Below are positions 51,639 to 58,930 of a stretch of 64,000 nt of DNA, piece by piece. The stretch comes from Lactobacillales bacterium. Its GTDB lineage: Bacteria > Bacillota_I > Bacilli_A > RF39 > UBA660. The DNA lies in contig SVAG01000003.1 of assembly GCA_015059545.1 (NCBI GenBank), positions 1 to 64,000 of the forward strand. Reading direction: 5' to 3'. The first letter of the stretch is position 1. Every line of letters begins with the position of its first letter. The translations under genes were made by a program, and so were the position numbers. The notes under the pieces are model-generated. The model saw only the letters and a program-made list of their open reading frames with translations, made no database searches and had not been told where the DNA came from.

Positions 51639-51672
51639 AAAAATAATTTTTTATACAATAAGGAGTAAGAAA

Positions 51673-52194
51673 ATGAGAATTATTAGTGGAAAATATAAAG
51701 GAAGAAAATTGTTAGGAGATAATATAGATGGTACTAGACCAACAATGGATAGAGTAAAAGAATCATTGTTTGGTATAATTCAAAATAACATTAAAAATAG
51801 TGTTTGTTTAGATTTGTTCGCAGGATCAGGTTCACTGGGTATAGAAGCTTTAAGTAATGGAGCTAATACTTGTTATTTTGTTGATAGTAATAAAATAGTC
51901 ATTGATACTTTAAATAAAAATACATTAAATATAGAAGGTTCTATTATTATTAAAGATGATTATTTAAATGCTTTAAATAATTTTAAAAATATTAAATTTG
52001 ATGTTATATTTTTAGATCCACCATATAAATTTAATTTGATACAATCATCACTAGATAAAATTAAAGAATATGATTTATTAAATGAAAATGGAATAATTGT
52101 ATGTGAATATGAAACAGAAGTATTTAATATAGATTATGATGTCATAAAAGAAAAAAAATATGGAAGTAAATTTATTAGAATATATAGAAAATAG
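51673..52194 (+). CDS. rsmD: 16S rRNA (guanine-966-N2)-methyltransferase
   Basis: A 173-residue Rossmann-fold methyltransferase. SAM-binding LDLFAGSGSLGIEALSNGA and the catalytic motif IFLDPPYKF (DPPY) are present, and it begins RIISGKYKGRKLLGDNIDGTRPTMDRVKESLF as RsmD does. It modifies G966 of 16S rRNA during 30S assembly. In Bacillus it is ylbH, downstream of ylbD-E, and that order is kept here with a 125-base gap. Confidence 0.93.
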   Translation: MRIISGKYKGRKLLGDNIDGTRPTMDRVKESLFGIIQNNIKNSVCLDLFAGSGSLGIEALSNGANTCYFVDSNKIVIDTLNKNTLNIEGSIIIKDDYLNALNNFKNIKFDVIFLDPPYKFNLIQSSLDKIKEYDLLNENGIIVCEYETEVFNIDYDVIKEKKYGSKFIRIYRK

Positions 52195-52212
52195 CAAGAA
52201 CGCTATTTTTTT
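52189..52212 (+). terminator. Terminator after rsmD
   Basis: Stem AAATAGC / GCTATTT with loop AAGAAC, then a T-run. Confidence 0.75.
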
Positions 52213-52239
52213 TATTTTTTTTCAAAATTAAAAGGGTTT

Positions 52240-52266
52240 TTGACATTCTTTATAGAATGATATAAG
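52240..52266 (+). promoter_or_regulatory. Promoter of the bacteriocin locus
   Basis: Perfect TTGACA (52240-52245) with TATAAG (52261-52266) at a short 15-bp spacing. The spacing is suboptimal, so an activator may be needed. A strong RBS GAGGAGGTG follows. Confidence 0.5.
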
Positions 52267-52281
52267 TGAGGAGGTGAAATT

Positions 52282-54309
52282 GTGGTTAAATATCCATTTG
52301 TAAAACAAAAAGATTTAAAGGACTGTGGCGTATGTTCGTTACTTATGATTTTAAAATATTATGATGCATACATTCCAATTGAAAAATTAAGAGATATGAC
52401 TTTTACAAGTAAAAATGGAGTAACTGCTTTTCATTTAATTGAAGCAGCTAAACAAATAGGTTTTATATCTCAAGGTTTAAAAGTAACTAATTTAGAAAAT
52501 ATTCCATTACCTTGTATCGCACATGTAACTATTGATAACTCTTTTAATCATTATGTTGTAATATATGAAATTGATTATGAAAAACAAGAATTATTAATCG
52601 CTGATCCAGCAAGTAGGATTAAAAAAATTAGTTTTAAAGATTTTAATTTAATATTTAATAAAGTAATAATTACTTTTAAAAAATATAAAAAATTATTAAA
52701 CATACCAAACAACAAAAAGCTTCTTTATTCTATTTCTAATTTATTAATAAAAAATAAAACTAATTTTATAAAAATAGTAGTATTATCTTTCTTTATAATT
52801 TTATTTTCAATAATTACATCATTTTATATAGAAATAGTATTAAATAAAATAAATACATCAAACAGTCTTCTTTTTATAATTTTCACTATATTTTGTTTAA
52901 TACATATTTTAAAAAACTTATTTGATTATATAAGAGGAAAAATATTAATTAAAGTACAAAATGATATAGAACTTTCTTTATCGAATGAGATATTTAAAAA
53001 TATAATTTCACTTCCTTATAAATATTTCAAAAATAGAACAACAGGAGAGATACTTACTAGAGTAAATGATTTAAGCATTATAACAGATATAATAATAAAA
53101 ATAATAGTTACAATATTACTTGATTTATTACTTTCTATATTTGCTTGTATATTTCTATTTAATATTAATAGATCATTATTTATGATTTCATCAATTGTTA
53201 TTATATTTTATATATTAATTGTCTTAAAGTTTCAAAATGAATTAAAAATAAAATTAGAAAAAATTAAAGAAGAAAAAGCAAGTTTAAATTCTTATATTGT
53301 AGAAAATATAAGTGGTTTTGAAACATTAAAAGGATTATCGATAGAAGATAATATAATTAATAATTATAAAATAAGAAATAATAAATATATAAAATTAAGT
53401 AAAGATTATGAGAATATTTATAATAAAGAAAATTTACTTAAAAATTTATTAGAAGAAATAGGAATATGTATTTTAGTATTAGTAGGATCATTATTAGTAA
53501 TGAAAAAACAAATAACTATAGGAAATTTAATAACATTTATTTCTTTGTTTTCATATTATATAAGTCCTCTTAAAAATATAGTTGAATTAAATAAAGATAT
53601 AAAAGATGCGAAAATATCTTTTAATAGATTAAATGAAATTATTTATGATTTAAAATCAAATAATACTTTTTTAAAATTACCTTTTAATAATATAAATATA
53701 AAAAATTTAACTTATAGTTATAATAAATATAATAATGTATTTGAAAATATCAATTTAAATATAAATCAAAATGAAAAAATAATGCTTATAGGTTCTAGTG
53801 GAATGGGTAAATCAACTATTCTAAAATTACTAAAAAAATATTATCAGGTAGATAACAATAAAATATTTATTGATGATGTTGATATTAATTCTATATCAGA
53901 AGACGAAATAAATAAAAATATTACTTATGTATCACAACAAGAAATATTGTTTACAGATACACTTTATAATAATTTAGTATTAAATAGAAAAATTAAAAAT
54001 AATAAAATATTAAGTGTTGTAAAAGATACTAAGTTAAATTTTATTGATAAAAATTTAAAACTAAATATGTTTATAGAAGAAAATGGATTTAATTTATCAG
54101 GTGGTCAAAGACAAAGAATAGTACTTGCTAGATCACTACTTAATGATTTTAAAATTTTATTACTTGATGAAGCATTAAGTGAAGTAGATCAAAAAACAGA
54201 AAGAAAAATACTTAAGAATATTTTTAAAAGATATAAAAATAAAACTATTATATTAGTATCACATAGACTTGATAATAAAGATTTATTTGATAGAGTTATA
54301 TCTTTTTAG
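52282..54309 (+). CDS. ABC transporter with C39 peptidase domain (bacteriocin exporter)
   Basis: A 675-residue export protein that trims double-glycine leaders and exports peptides. The N-terminal C39 domain (about 1-140) has the catalytic Cys15 in LKDCGVC, the oxyanion Gln9, and the His of NHYVVIYEID plus Asp of IADPAS. A six-helix transmembrane domain follows (about 160-450) with the ABC coupling loops. The nucleotide-binding domain has Walker A GSSGMGKST, signature LSGGQRQR, Walker B ILLLDEAL and the H-loop SHRL. The start is a GTG at 52282 with ribosome binding site GAGGAGGTG. Four small peptides follow downstream, and no accessory HlyD-like protein is seen. Confidence 0.93.
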   Translation: MVKYPFVKQKDLKDCGVCSLLMILKYYDAYIPIEKLRDMTFTSKNGVTAFHLIEAAKQIGFISQGLKVTNLENIPLPCIAHVTIDNSFNHYVVIYEIDYEKQELLIADPASRIKKISFKDFNLIFNKVIITFKKYKKLLNIPNNKKLLYSISNLLIKNKTNFIKIVVLSFFIILFSIITSFYIEIVLNKINTSNSLLFIIFTIFCLIHILKNLFDYIRGKILIKVQNDIELSLSNEIFKNIISLPYKYFKNRTTGEILTRVNDLSIITDIIIKIIVTILLDLLLSIFACIFLFNINRSLFMISSIVIIFYILIVLKFQNELKIKLEKIKEEKASLNSYIVENISGFETLKGLSIEDNIINNYKIRNNKYIKLSKDYENIYNKENLLKNLLEEIGICILVLVGSLLVMKKQITIGNLITFISLFSYYISPLKNIVELNKDIKDAKISFNRLNEIIYDLKSNNTFLKLPFNNINIKNLTYSYNKYNNVFENINLNINQNEKIMLIGSSGMGKSTILKLLKKYYQVDNNKIFIDDVDINSISEDEINKNITYVSQQEILFTDTLYNNLVLNRKIKNNKILSVVKDTKLNFIDKNLKLNMFIEENGFNLSGGQRQRIVLARSLLNDFKILLLDEALSEVDQKTERKILKNIFKRYKNKTIILVSHRLDNKDLFDRVISF

Positions 54310-54322
54310 AAAGGATGATAAT

Positions 54323-54379
54323 ATGTGGAAAGCTTTTTTTAAATTATTAAGAAAATTTATAAGGTATGTTAAATTTTAA
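54323..54379 (+). CDS. Leaderless cationic amphipathic peptide (18 residues)
   Basis: Product MWKAFFKLLRKFIRYVKF, starting at ATG 54323 with ribosome binding site AAAGGATG, 13 bases after the exporter gene. It has six positive charges (K3, K7, R10, K11, R14, K17), no negative one, and hydrophobic residues between them in the pattern of an amphipathic helix. There is no leader, so it would act in the form translated, as leaderless bacteriocins do. It could alternatively be a pheromone or noise; the strong ribosome binding site and composition argue for a real peptide. Confidence 0.6.
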   Translation: MWKAFFKLLRKFIRYVKF

Positions 54380-54419
54380 TATGAGTTGTTCTATTTTGAA
54401 ATAAAAGAAAGGAGAAAAT

Positions 54420-54563
54420 ATGCAAGAATTAAAAAAAGAAGAATTATTAAATATAAATGGTGGAGGTTTTCACTTTGGAATAGGTATTGGAATTGTTGCT
54501 GGAATAACATTTTTAATAGGATTAATAGATGGTTATGTAAGACCTCTAGCTTGTAGAAAATAA
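54420..54563 (+). CDS. GG-leader bacteriocin precursor 1
   Basis: A 47-residue peptide. The leader MQELKKEELLNINGG (15 residues) ends in the Gly-Gly cleaved by C39 exporters. The core is hydrophobic and glycine-rich, with FHFGIGIGIVAGITFLIG giving several GxxxG-type spacings, which in class IIb two-peptide bacteriocins mediate helix pairing. It ends YVRPLACRK with one Cys. Ribosome binding site AAGGAG. It overlaps the start of precursor 2, so the two are made together. Confidence 0.82.
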   Translation: MQELKKEELLNINGGGFHFGIGIGIVAGITFLIGLIDGYVRPLACRK

Positions 54564-54724
54564 TGAAAAAATTAGATAATAAAGAATTATATAATATAGT
54601 AGGTGGAGTTAAATTTTCTGCTTCATTATTAAGTTCAATTATTAAGGGTGCTAACTTTGTACTTGAACTAGGTAGATATGTAGGAACAGCAATTCGTAGA
54701 ATGAGAACAGGAAGACTATGCTAA
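54563..54724 (+). CDS. GG-leader bacteriocin precursor 2
   Basis: A 53-residue peptide. The leader MKKLDNKELYNIVGG is cut after Gly-Gly; the core has about seven positive charges and one Glu, and ends in GRLC. The segment LGRYVGTAIRR shares LG-R-x-x-GT-x-x-R with the next product. The start codon uses the last base of the stop codon of precursor 1 (TAATG), without its own ribosome binding site, so it depends on translational coupling. With precursor 1 it could form a two-peptide bacteriocin; this pairing is inferred. Confidence 0.8.
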   Translation: MKKLDNKELYNIVGGVKFSASLLSSIIKGANFVLELGRYVGTAIRRMRTGRLC

Positions 54725-54885
54725 AAAAGATAAATAAAAAAGAAATAATTATAATAGTAATATTTATTTTATTACTACCATTTATCCAACCAATTATTGA
54801 AATTATATTTAATTGTATATTAAATTTAGGTAGAGTAATTGGAACAAATTTAAGATATGTAGAAGAAGGAATATGTTTAAAATAA
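54718..54885 (+). CDS. Membrane mini-protein of the bacteriocin locus (candidate immunity)
   Basis: A 55-residue protein with no GG-leader. Residues 9-35 are a hydrophobic helix (IIIIVIFILLLPFIQPII). Residues 36-47 read LGRVIGTNLRY, matching LGRYVGTAIRR of precursor 2, and the chain ends GICLK with a Cys near the end, as in both precursors. It starts inside precursor 2 (ATGCTAA). Immunity proteins of class II bacteriocins are often such small membrane proteins, and similarity to the toxin is striking. It could instead be a third toxin peptide. Confidence 0.65.
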   Translation: MLKKINKKEIIIIVIFILLLPFIQPIIEIIFNCILNLGRVIGTNLRYVEEGICLK

Positions 54886-54908
54886 AGGACTTTATGTCCT
54901 TTTTTAAG
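54886..54908 (+). terminator. Terminator of the bacteriocin locus
   Basis: Perfect 6-bp stem AAGGAC / GTCCTT with loop TTTAT, followed by TTTT, right after the last peptide gene. Confidence 0.75.
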
Positions 54909-54928
54909 TCTTTAAATTTAAAAAAATG

Positions 54929-54957
54929 TTGTATATTGTCAAAAATAGTGTTATAAT
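54929..54957 (+). promoter_or_regulatory. Promoter of rpsU
   Basis: TTGTAT (54929-54934), 17-bp spacer, perfect TATAAT (54952-54957). Strong ribosome binding site GAAGGAGGG. Confidence 0.7.
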
Positions 54958-54988
54958 TACGTTAGTACTTAGGGAAGGAGGGATTAAA

Positions 54989-55183
54989 TTGACAAAAGTA
55001 GTAGTAAAAAATGGTAATGTAGATAGTGCCCTTAGAATGCTAAAACAAAAGAACGTTAAAGACGGTCTCTCAAAAAAAGTACGTGAAAGACAAGAAGGTT
55101 ATTTAAAACCAGGAGTTAAAAGAAGACTAGAAAAGAAAGAAAATATTAAAAATAGTCGTAGACGTAATAAAGAAAGATACTAA
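54989..55183 (+). CDS. rpsU: 30S ribosomal protein S21
   Basis: A 64-residue basic protein with the S21 pattern: TKVVVKNGNVDSALRMLKQKN and the end KPGVKRRLEKKEN, rich in Lys and Arg. It starts at the TTG at 54989, nine bases after GGAGGG; the ATG 21 codons upstream lies before this ribosome binding site and is in the promoter region. It precedes yqeY, the usual arrangement in Firmicutes. The C-terminal tail is slightly longer than the common 57-60 residues. Confidence 0.93.
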   Translation: MTKVVVKNGNVDSALRMLKQKNVKDGLSKKVRERQEGYLKPGVKRRLEKKENIKNSRRRNKERY

Positions 55184-55206
55184 AAGCCAATTAGGCTTTT
55201 TTTGAA
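55182..55206 (+). terminator. Terminator after rpsU
   Basis: Perfect 7-bp stem AAAAGCC / GGCTTTT with 5-base loop and T-run. It lies just before yqeY, so yqeY may be expressed by partial read-through. Confidence 0.8.
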
Positions 55207-55217
55207 AGGAAAAGAAT

Positions 55218-55661
55218 ATGAGAGAAAGAATATTAGAGGATTTAAAAAATGCAATGAAAGCACAAGATAAAAAAACTTTATCAGTTATAAGAATGGTAAA
55301 AGGTGCTATGCAAATGGAAGAATTAAATAAAAAAGCAGAACTTACAGATGATGAAGTAATAGCAGTAATCGCAAAACAAATTAAAACTAGAAAAGAATCA
55401 ATAGTTGAATATGAAAAAGGTAATAGAGCAGATTTAATAGAAGCAACACAAGAAGAAATAGAAATATTAAATAAATATATGCCTGAACAATTAAGTGAAG
55501 AAGAAATTAATAAAGTTATAGATGAAATATTTGAAGAAGTAAAACCATCTAGTATAAAAGATATGGGTAAAGTAATGGGATTAGCAAACTCTAAACTAAA
55601 AGGTAAAGCAGATATGGGTATGGTTAGTTCAACTATTAAAGAAAAATTAAATAATTTATAA
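55218..55661 (+). CDS. yqeY: GatB/YqeY domain protein
   Basis: A 147-residue protein with the YqeY architecture, an N-terminal helical part (RMVKGAMQMEELNKK, ARKESIVEYEKGNRADL-like) and the GatB/YqeY tail (LNKYMPEQLSEEEINKVIDEIFEE, KGKADMGMVSSTIKEKL). The tail resembles the tRNA-binding helical domain of GatB. The physiological role is not defined. Situated after rpsU, as in Bacillus. Confidence 0.92.
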   Translation: MRERILEDLKNAMKAQDKKTLSVIRMVKGAMQMEELNKKAELTDDEVIAVIAKQIKTRKESIVEYEKGNRADLIEATQEEIEILNKYMPEQLSEEEINKVIDEIFEEVKPSSIKDMGKVMGLANSKLKGKADMGMVSSTIKEKLNNL

Positions 55662-55680
55662 AATTTTTCTTTTTTTTATA

Positions 55681-55709
55681 TTGACAAGTGTCATAATAAC
55701 ACGTATAAT
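55681..55709 (+). promoter_or_regulatory. Promoter of the second Nudix regulator gene
   Basis: Perfect TTGACA (55681-55686), 17-bp spacer, perfect TATAAT (55704-55709). The spacer contains operator copy B. Confidence 0.85.
55688..55702 (+). promoter_or_regulatory. Candidate Nudix-regulator operator, copy B
   Basis: GTGTCATAATAACAC, located between the -35 and -10 boxes, so a bound protein would block the promoter. It has the arms GTGT and ACAC and is preceded by GACAA, as is copy C. Confidence 0.55.
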
Positions 55710-55731
55710 TAAATTGTGAGATGGTGATGAT

Positions 55732-56406
55732 ATGGAAATAAAAAATCCCTTATATAAAAATCAAGGTATTCATGTTATAGCTTCAATATTTACAGTTGAA
55801 AAAGGAATAACTAAAGTATTACTTATCAAAAGAAAAAACGAACCATTTAAAGATATGTGGGCTTTAGTAGGTGGAGCATTATATAATAATGAAGAATTAG
55901 AAAATGGATTAAATAGAGAAATAGAAGAAAAAACAGGAATTAGAAATATTAATTTATCATTATCAAATGTATTTGGTGATATCAAAAGATCACCAGTTAT
56001 GAGAATGGTTGCTATATCATATATCGGATTAATTGATAATGAAAAAGTAAAAATATTAAAAGAAACAAATAAAACATCAAATTGTGATTGGGTTCCAATC
56101 GATAAAATACCTGAGTTAGCTTATGATCATAATAAAATATTAGAAAAATCAATAGATAGTTTAAGAGAGAAAATAATAAATACAGATATATTAAAATCAT
56201 TATTTCCAAATGGATTTACAATTCCAGAAATTCAAAAAACATATGAGTTAATATTAAATCAAAAATTTGACAGAAGAAATTTTAGAAGAAAGTTACTTAG
56301 TTTAAATTTAATAGAAGATACTAATAAAGAAATTAAGTTTGAAGGTAAGAAACCTGCTAAGTTATATAAATTTAAAGATAACATTCAAATTAAAAATGTA
56401 TTGTAA
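55732..56406 (+). CDS. Nudix-winged-helix regulator (NrtR-like), intact Nudix box
   Basis: A 224-residue paralogue of the gene at 33260. The Nudix box is complete: G-x5-E-x7-REIEEKTGI at about residues 47-69. The C-terminal winged helix begins FTIPEIQKTYELIL and includes DRRNFRRKLLSL and KPAKLYKF. NrtR proteins repress NAD or sugar nucleotide genes and respond to ADP-ribose-like ligands. The operator-like motif within its own promoter suggests autoregulation; the same motif precedes the phosphatase gene 50 bases downstream. No ligand can be read from the sequence. Confidence 0.82.
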   Translation: MEIKNPLYKNQGIHVIASIFTVEKGITKVLLIKRKNEPFKDMWALVGGALYNNEELENGLNREIEEKTGIRNINLSLSNVFGDIKRSPVMRMVAISYIGLIDNEKVKILKETNKTSNCDWVPIDKIPELAYDHNKILEKSIDSLREKIINTDILKSLFPNGFTIPEIQKTYELILNQKFDRRNFRRKLLSLNLIEDTNKEIKFEGKKPAKLYKFKDNIQIKNVL

Positions 56407-56415
56407 TACATTTTT
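56393..56415 (+). terminator. Terminator after the second Nudix regulator gene
   Basis: 8-bp stem AAATGTAT / ATACATTT with 4-base loop, over the end of the gene, followed by TT. Confidence 0.65.
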
Positions 56416-56430
56416 ATAAACAGATGACAA

Positions 56431-56445
56431 GTGTCAAAATAACAC
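56431..56445 (+). promoter_or_regulatory. Candidate Nudix-regulator operator, copy C
   Basis: GTGTCAAAATAACAC, ending three bases before the AAGGAGG ribosome binding site of the phosphatase gene. It differs from copy B at one position. No clear -10 box follows it, so it may act by blocking read-through from upstream. Confidence 0.5.
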
Positions 56446-56458
56446 ATAAGGAGGATGT

Positions 56459-57028
56459 ATGATTTATTTAGTAAGACATGGACTTGATGATGAAAGATAT
56501 ATTGGAGGGTGGAGTGATGTAGATTTAATAGAAGAAGGAAAAATAGAGGTAGAAGAAATTGCTAAATTTATAAAACAAAGTAATTTAAATATTGATAAAA
56601 TTTATTCTAGTGATATAAAAAGAGCACGTACAACAACAGAAATAATAAATAAATATTTAAATTTAGAAATAGAAACATCATCTATTTATAGAGAACTTGA
56701 TAAAGGTGATCTAACTGGTAAATTAAAAGATAATTATGATTTAACAAAATATAATAATAATTTATATTTAAAATATCCAAATGGAGAATCATATAAAGAA
56801 TTTTATGAAAGAATAAAAAAGTTGTATTATGAAGAAATAATTAATTTAGATAATGTATTAATAGTCACGCATAGAGGTGTTATTAATATGATATATACCA
56901 TTATAAATGATGATCCATTATCACTTGATAAAGAAAAATATGATGTAACTCATGCATCACTTCATGAGTTAGATAAAGTAAAGAAAAAAATTAAAAAGAT
57001 AGGAGATTGTTATGAAAATAGTAAGTAA
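56459..57028 (+). CDS. Histidine phosphatase family protein (phosphoglycerate mutase-like)
   Basis: A 189-residue enzyme with the RHG catalytic motif at residues 6-8 (YLVRHG), the second catalytic His in VLIVTHRGVI and the conserved SSDIKRARTTTEII segment. It could be a cobalamin or nucleotide phosphatase or a mutase; the substrate cannot be read. It overlaps the AAA-CYTH gene by 17 bases, implying a joint function, and sits under operator C. Confidence 0.85.
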   Translation: MIYLVRHGLDDERYIGGWSDVDLIEEGKIEVEEIAKFIKQSNLNIDKIYSSDIKRARTTTEIINKYLNLEIETSSIYRELDKGDLTGKLKDNYDLTKYNNNLYLKYPNGESYKEFYERIKKLYYEEIINLDNVLIVTHRGVINMIYTIINDDPLSLDKEKYDVTHASLHELDKVKKKIKKIGDCYENSK

Positions 57029-58094
57029 AATAGTTTTAACTGGAGGACCATGTGCTGGAAAAACAACAATTATAGATAAGATAAGAGATTATTTAATTGA
57101 TAAAGGTTATAATGTATTTATAGTAAGTGAAACTGCTACTGAAGTTATTAATAGTGGAATAAAACCATTTGGTGATAATCCACTTGATACATTAAGTTTT
57201 CAAAGAATAATATTTAGTCAACAATTAAATAAAGAAAATTCAGTGATAGAAGCAATCAAATCATATAAAGAAGGTAATGCTATTATAATATTTGATAGAG
57301 GAATATTAGATAATAAAGCATATATGTCAGATGAACAATTTAGTACATTATTAGAAGAATTTAATTTAACAGAACTTGATATATGTAATAGATATGATTC
57401 TATAATTCACTTAAATACAGCTGCTTTGTTAGAAGAAGGCTATACACTTGAAAATAATAAAGCTAGAAGTGAATCTAAAGAAGAAGCAATTAACTTAGAT
57501 AAAAAAACATATAATGCATGGAATTTACATTCAAAATTATATTCAGTAAAACCAGAAGAAGAATTAAATATAAAAGTTAAAAATGTATTTGATATAATTG
57601 ATTTAGAAATATGTAAAAAAGTTAAACAATCTAAATATATAGTAGATATAAATGATTTATCATTCTTAAGTGAAACTAATATAGAAAAACAATTAATAGA
57701 ACAATTTTATCTTGTAACAGATGATTTAAAAGAAATAAGAATTAGAAAAATAAAACATAAAGATTCTATAAAATATGAATTGTCAGAAAAATATGAAACA
57801 ACTTCTACAAATATAAGAAAACAAACTATAAAAGAAATAGATGAACAAACATATGAAAAATTTAAAAGTGAAGCGGATAATATAATATATAAAACAAGAT
57901 ATAATTTTACATTTAATTATCAACATTTATCATTAGATATATTTGATAAAAATAATTTAGTAATTTTAGAATCAAATAATGATTCTGTAGATTTACCAAA
58001 TAATATAGGAATATTAAAAGATGTTTCAAATGATATTAATTATAGAAATGCTAATTTAAAATTTGGTAATGATAAAATATTATGTTATTCATAA
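57012..58094 (+). CDS. AAA_28 ATPase fused to a CYTH-like domain
   Basis: A 360-residue protein. Residues 1-190 are a P-loop NTPase with Walker A GGPCAGKTT (11-19), a Walker-B-like IIIFDRGILD and substrate residues reminiscent of nicotinamide riboside kinase (NadR) and TTD14-type proteins. Residues 225-340 (EQFYLVTDDLKEIRIRKIKHKDSIKYELSEK) look like a CYTH domain (tunnel fold that binds triphosphates). Together these suggest a nucleotide or polyphosphate enzyme. The gene is co-transcribed with a histidine phosphatase and lies near a Nudix regulator. Confidence 0.75.
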   Translation: MKIVSKIVLTGGPCAGKTTIIDKIRDYLIDKGYNVFIVSETATEVINSGIKPFGDNPLDTLSFQRIIFSQQLNKENSVIEAIKSYKEGNAIIIFDRGILDNKAYMSDEQFSTLLEEFNLTELDICNRYDSIIHLNTAALLEEGYTLENNKARSESKEEAINLDKKTYNAWNLHSKLYSVKPEEELNIKVKNVFDIIDLEICKKVKQSKYIVDINDLSFLSETNIEKQLIEQFYLVTDDLKEIRIRKIKHKDSIKYELSEKYETTSTNIRKQTIKEIDEQTYEKFKSEADNIIYKTRYNFTFNYQHLSLDIFDKNNLVILESNNDSVDLPNNIGILKDVSNDINYRNANLKFGNDKILCYS

Positions 58095-58124
58095 AACGAC
58101 AGTTTTTAACTATCGTTTTTTTTA
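58093..58124 (+). terminator. Terminator after the AAA-CYTH gene
   Basis: 12-bp stem AAAACGACAGTT / AACTATCGTTTT with one mismatch, loop TTT, and a T-run. Confidence 0.85.
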
Positions 58125-58143
58125 TACTTATTATGGTGATATT

Positions 58144-58929
58144 ATGAAATTATATTTAGACCTTATATTTTTACTAAATTTTTCTTTTGATTTTATCTTA
58201 CTATTAACTGTTTCTATTATATTAAGACGTAATATAAAAATAATAAGATTAATACTAGGAAGTATAATTGGTGGATTAAGTACATTTTTATTATTTTTAA
58301 ATTTAAATAATATAGAATTATTTTTATATAAATTATTTATAAGTATAGTTATGTTACTTATAACATTTAAATATAAAAATATAAAATATACACTTAAAAA
58401 TATGGAATATTTATATATAACAAGTATTATATTAGGAGGTTTTCTATATTTACTTAATTTAGAATTTTCATATAAAAATGAAGGTATCATATTTTATCAT
58501 AATGGTTTAAGTATTAATTTTATATTTTTAATTATACTTTCACCTATAATACTTTATTTATATATAAAACAAGTAAAAGAACTTAAAAATAATTATTCTT
58601 ATTATCATAAATTAAACATATATTATAAAGAAAAAATAATAAAAATTAATTCTTATTTAGATACAGGTAATAAGTTAAAAGATCCTTATTTAAATAGACC
58701 TATTATCATAATAAATAATAAATTAATAGAAGATAAATATTTAGATGATTATATATTAGTACCTATGGATACAATAAATAGTCATTCAATGCTTAAGTGT
58801 ATAAAAGTAGATAAAATAGAAATAGATGGTAAAGAATTAAAAAAGAATGTATTAATAGGATTATCACCAAAAAAAATAAAAATGGAAGGAATAGATTCTA
58901 TTATTGGAAAATCTATATTGGAGGGATAA
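58144..58929 (+). CDS. spoIIGA: SpoIIGA, sigma-E processing peptidase
   Basis: Membrane aspartic protease that cleaves the pro-sequence of SigE at the septum. A 261-residue protein with five hydrophobic spans in residues 1-140 and a soluble C-terminal half. The catalytic Asp is Asp173 in SYLDTGNKLKDP, matching the DTGN motif of Bacillus SpoIIGA. It lies directly upstream of sigE, with 1 base between them, as in Bacillus. The ATG at 58144 follows GGTGAT; an upstream start would run through the terminator. No Spo0A box is obvious. Confidence 0.9.
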   Translation: MKLYLDLIFLLNFSFDFILLLTVSIILRRNIKIIRLILGSIIGGLSTFLLFLNLNNIELFLYKLFISIVMLLITFKYKNIKYTLKNMEYLYITSIILGGFLYLLNLEFSYKNEGIIFYHNGLSINFIFLIILSPIILYLYIKQVKELKNNYSYYHKLNIYYKEKIIKINSYLDTGNKLKDPYLNRPIIIINNKLIEDKYLDDYILVPMDTINSHSMLKCIKVDKIEIDGKELKKNVLIGLSPKKIKMEGIDSIIGKSILEG

Positions 58930-58930
58930 T

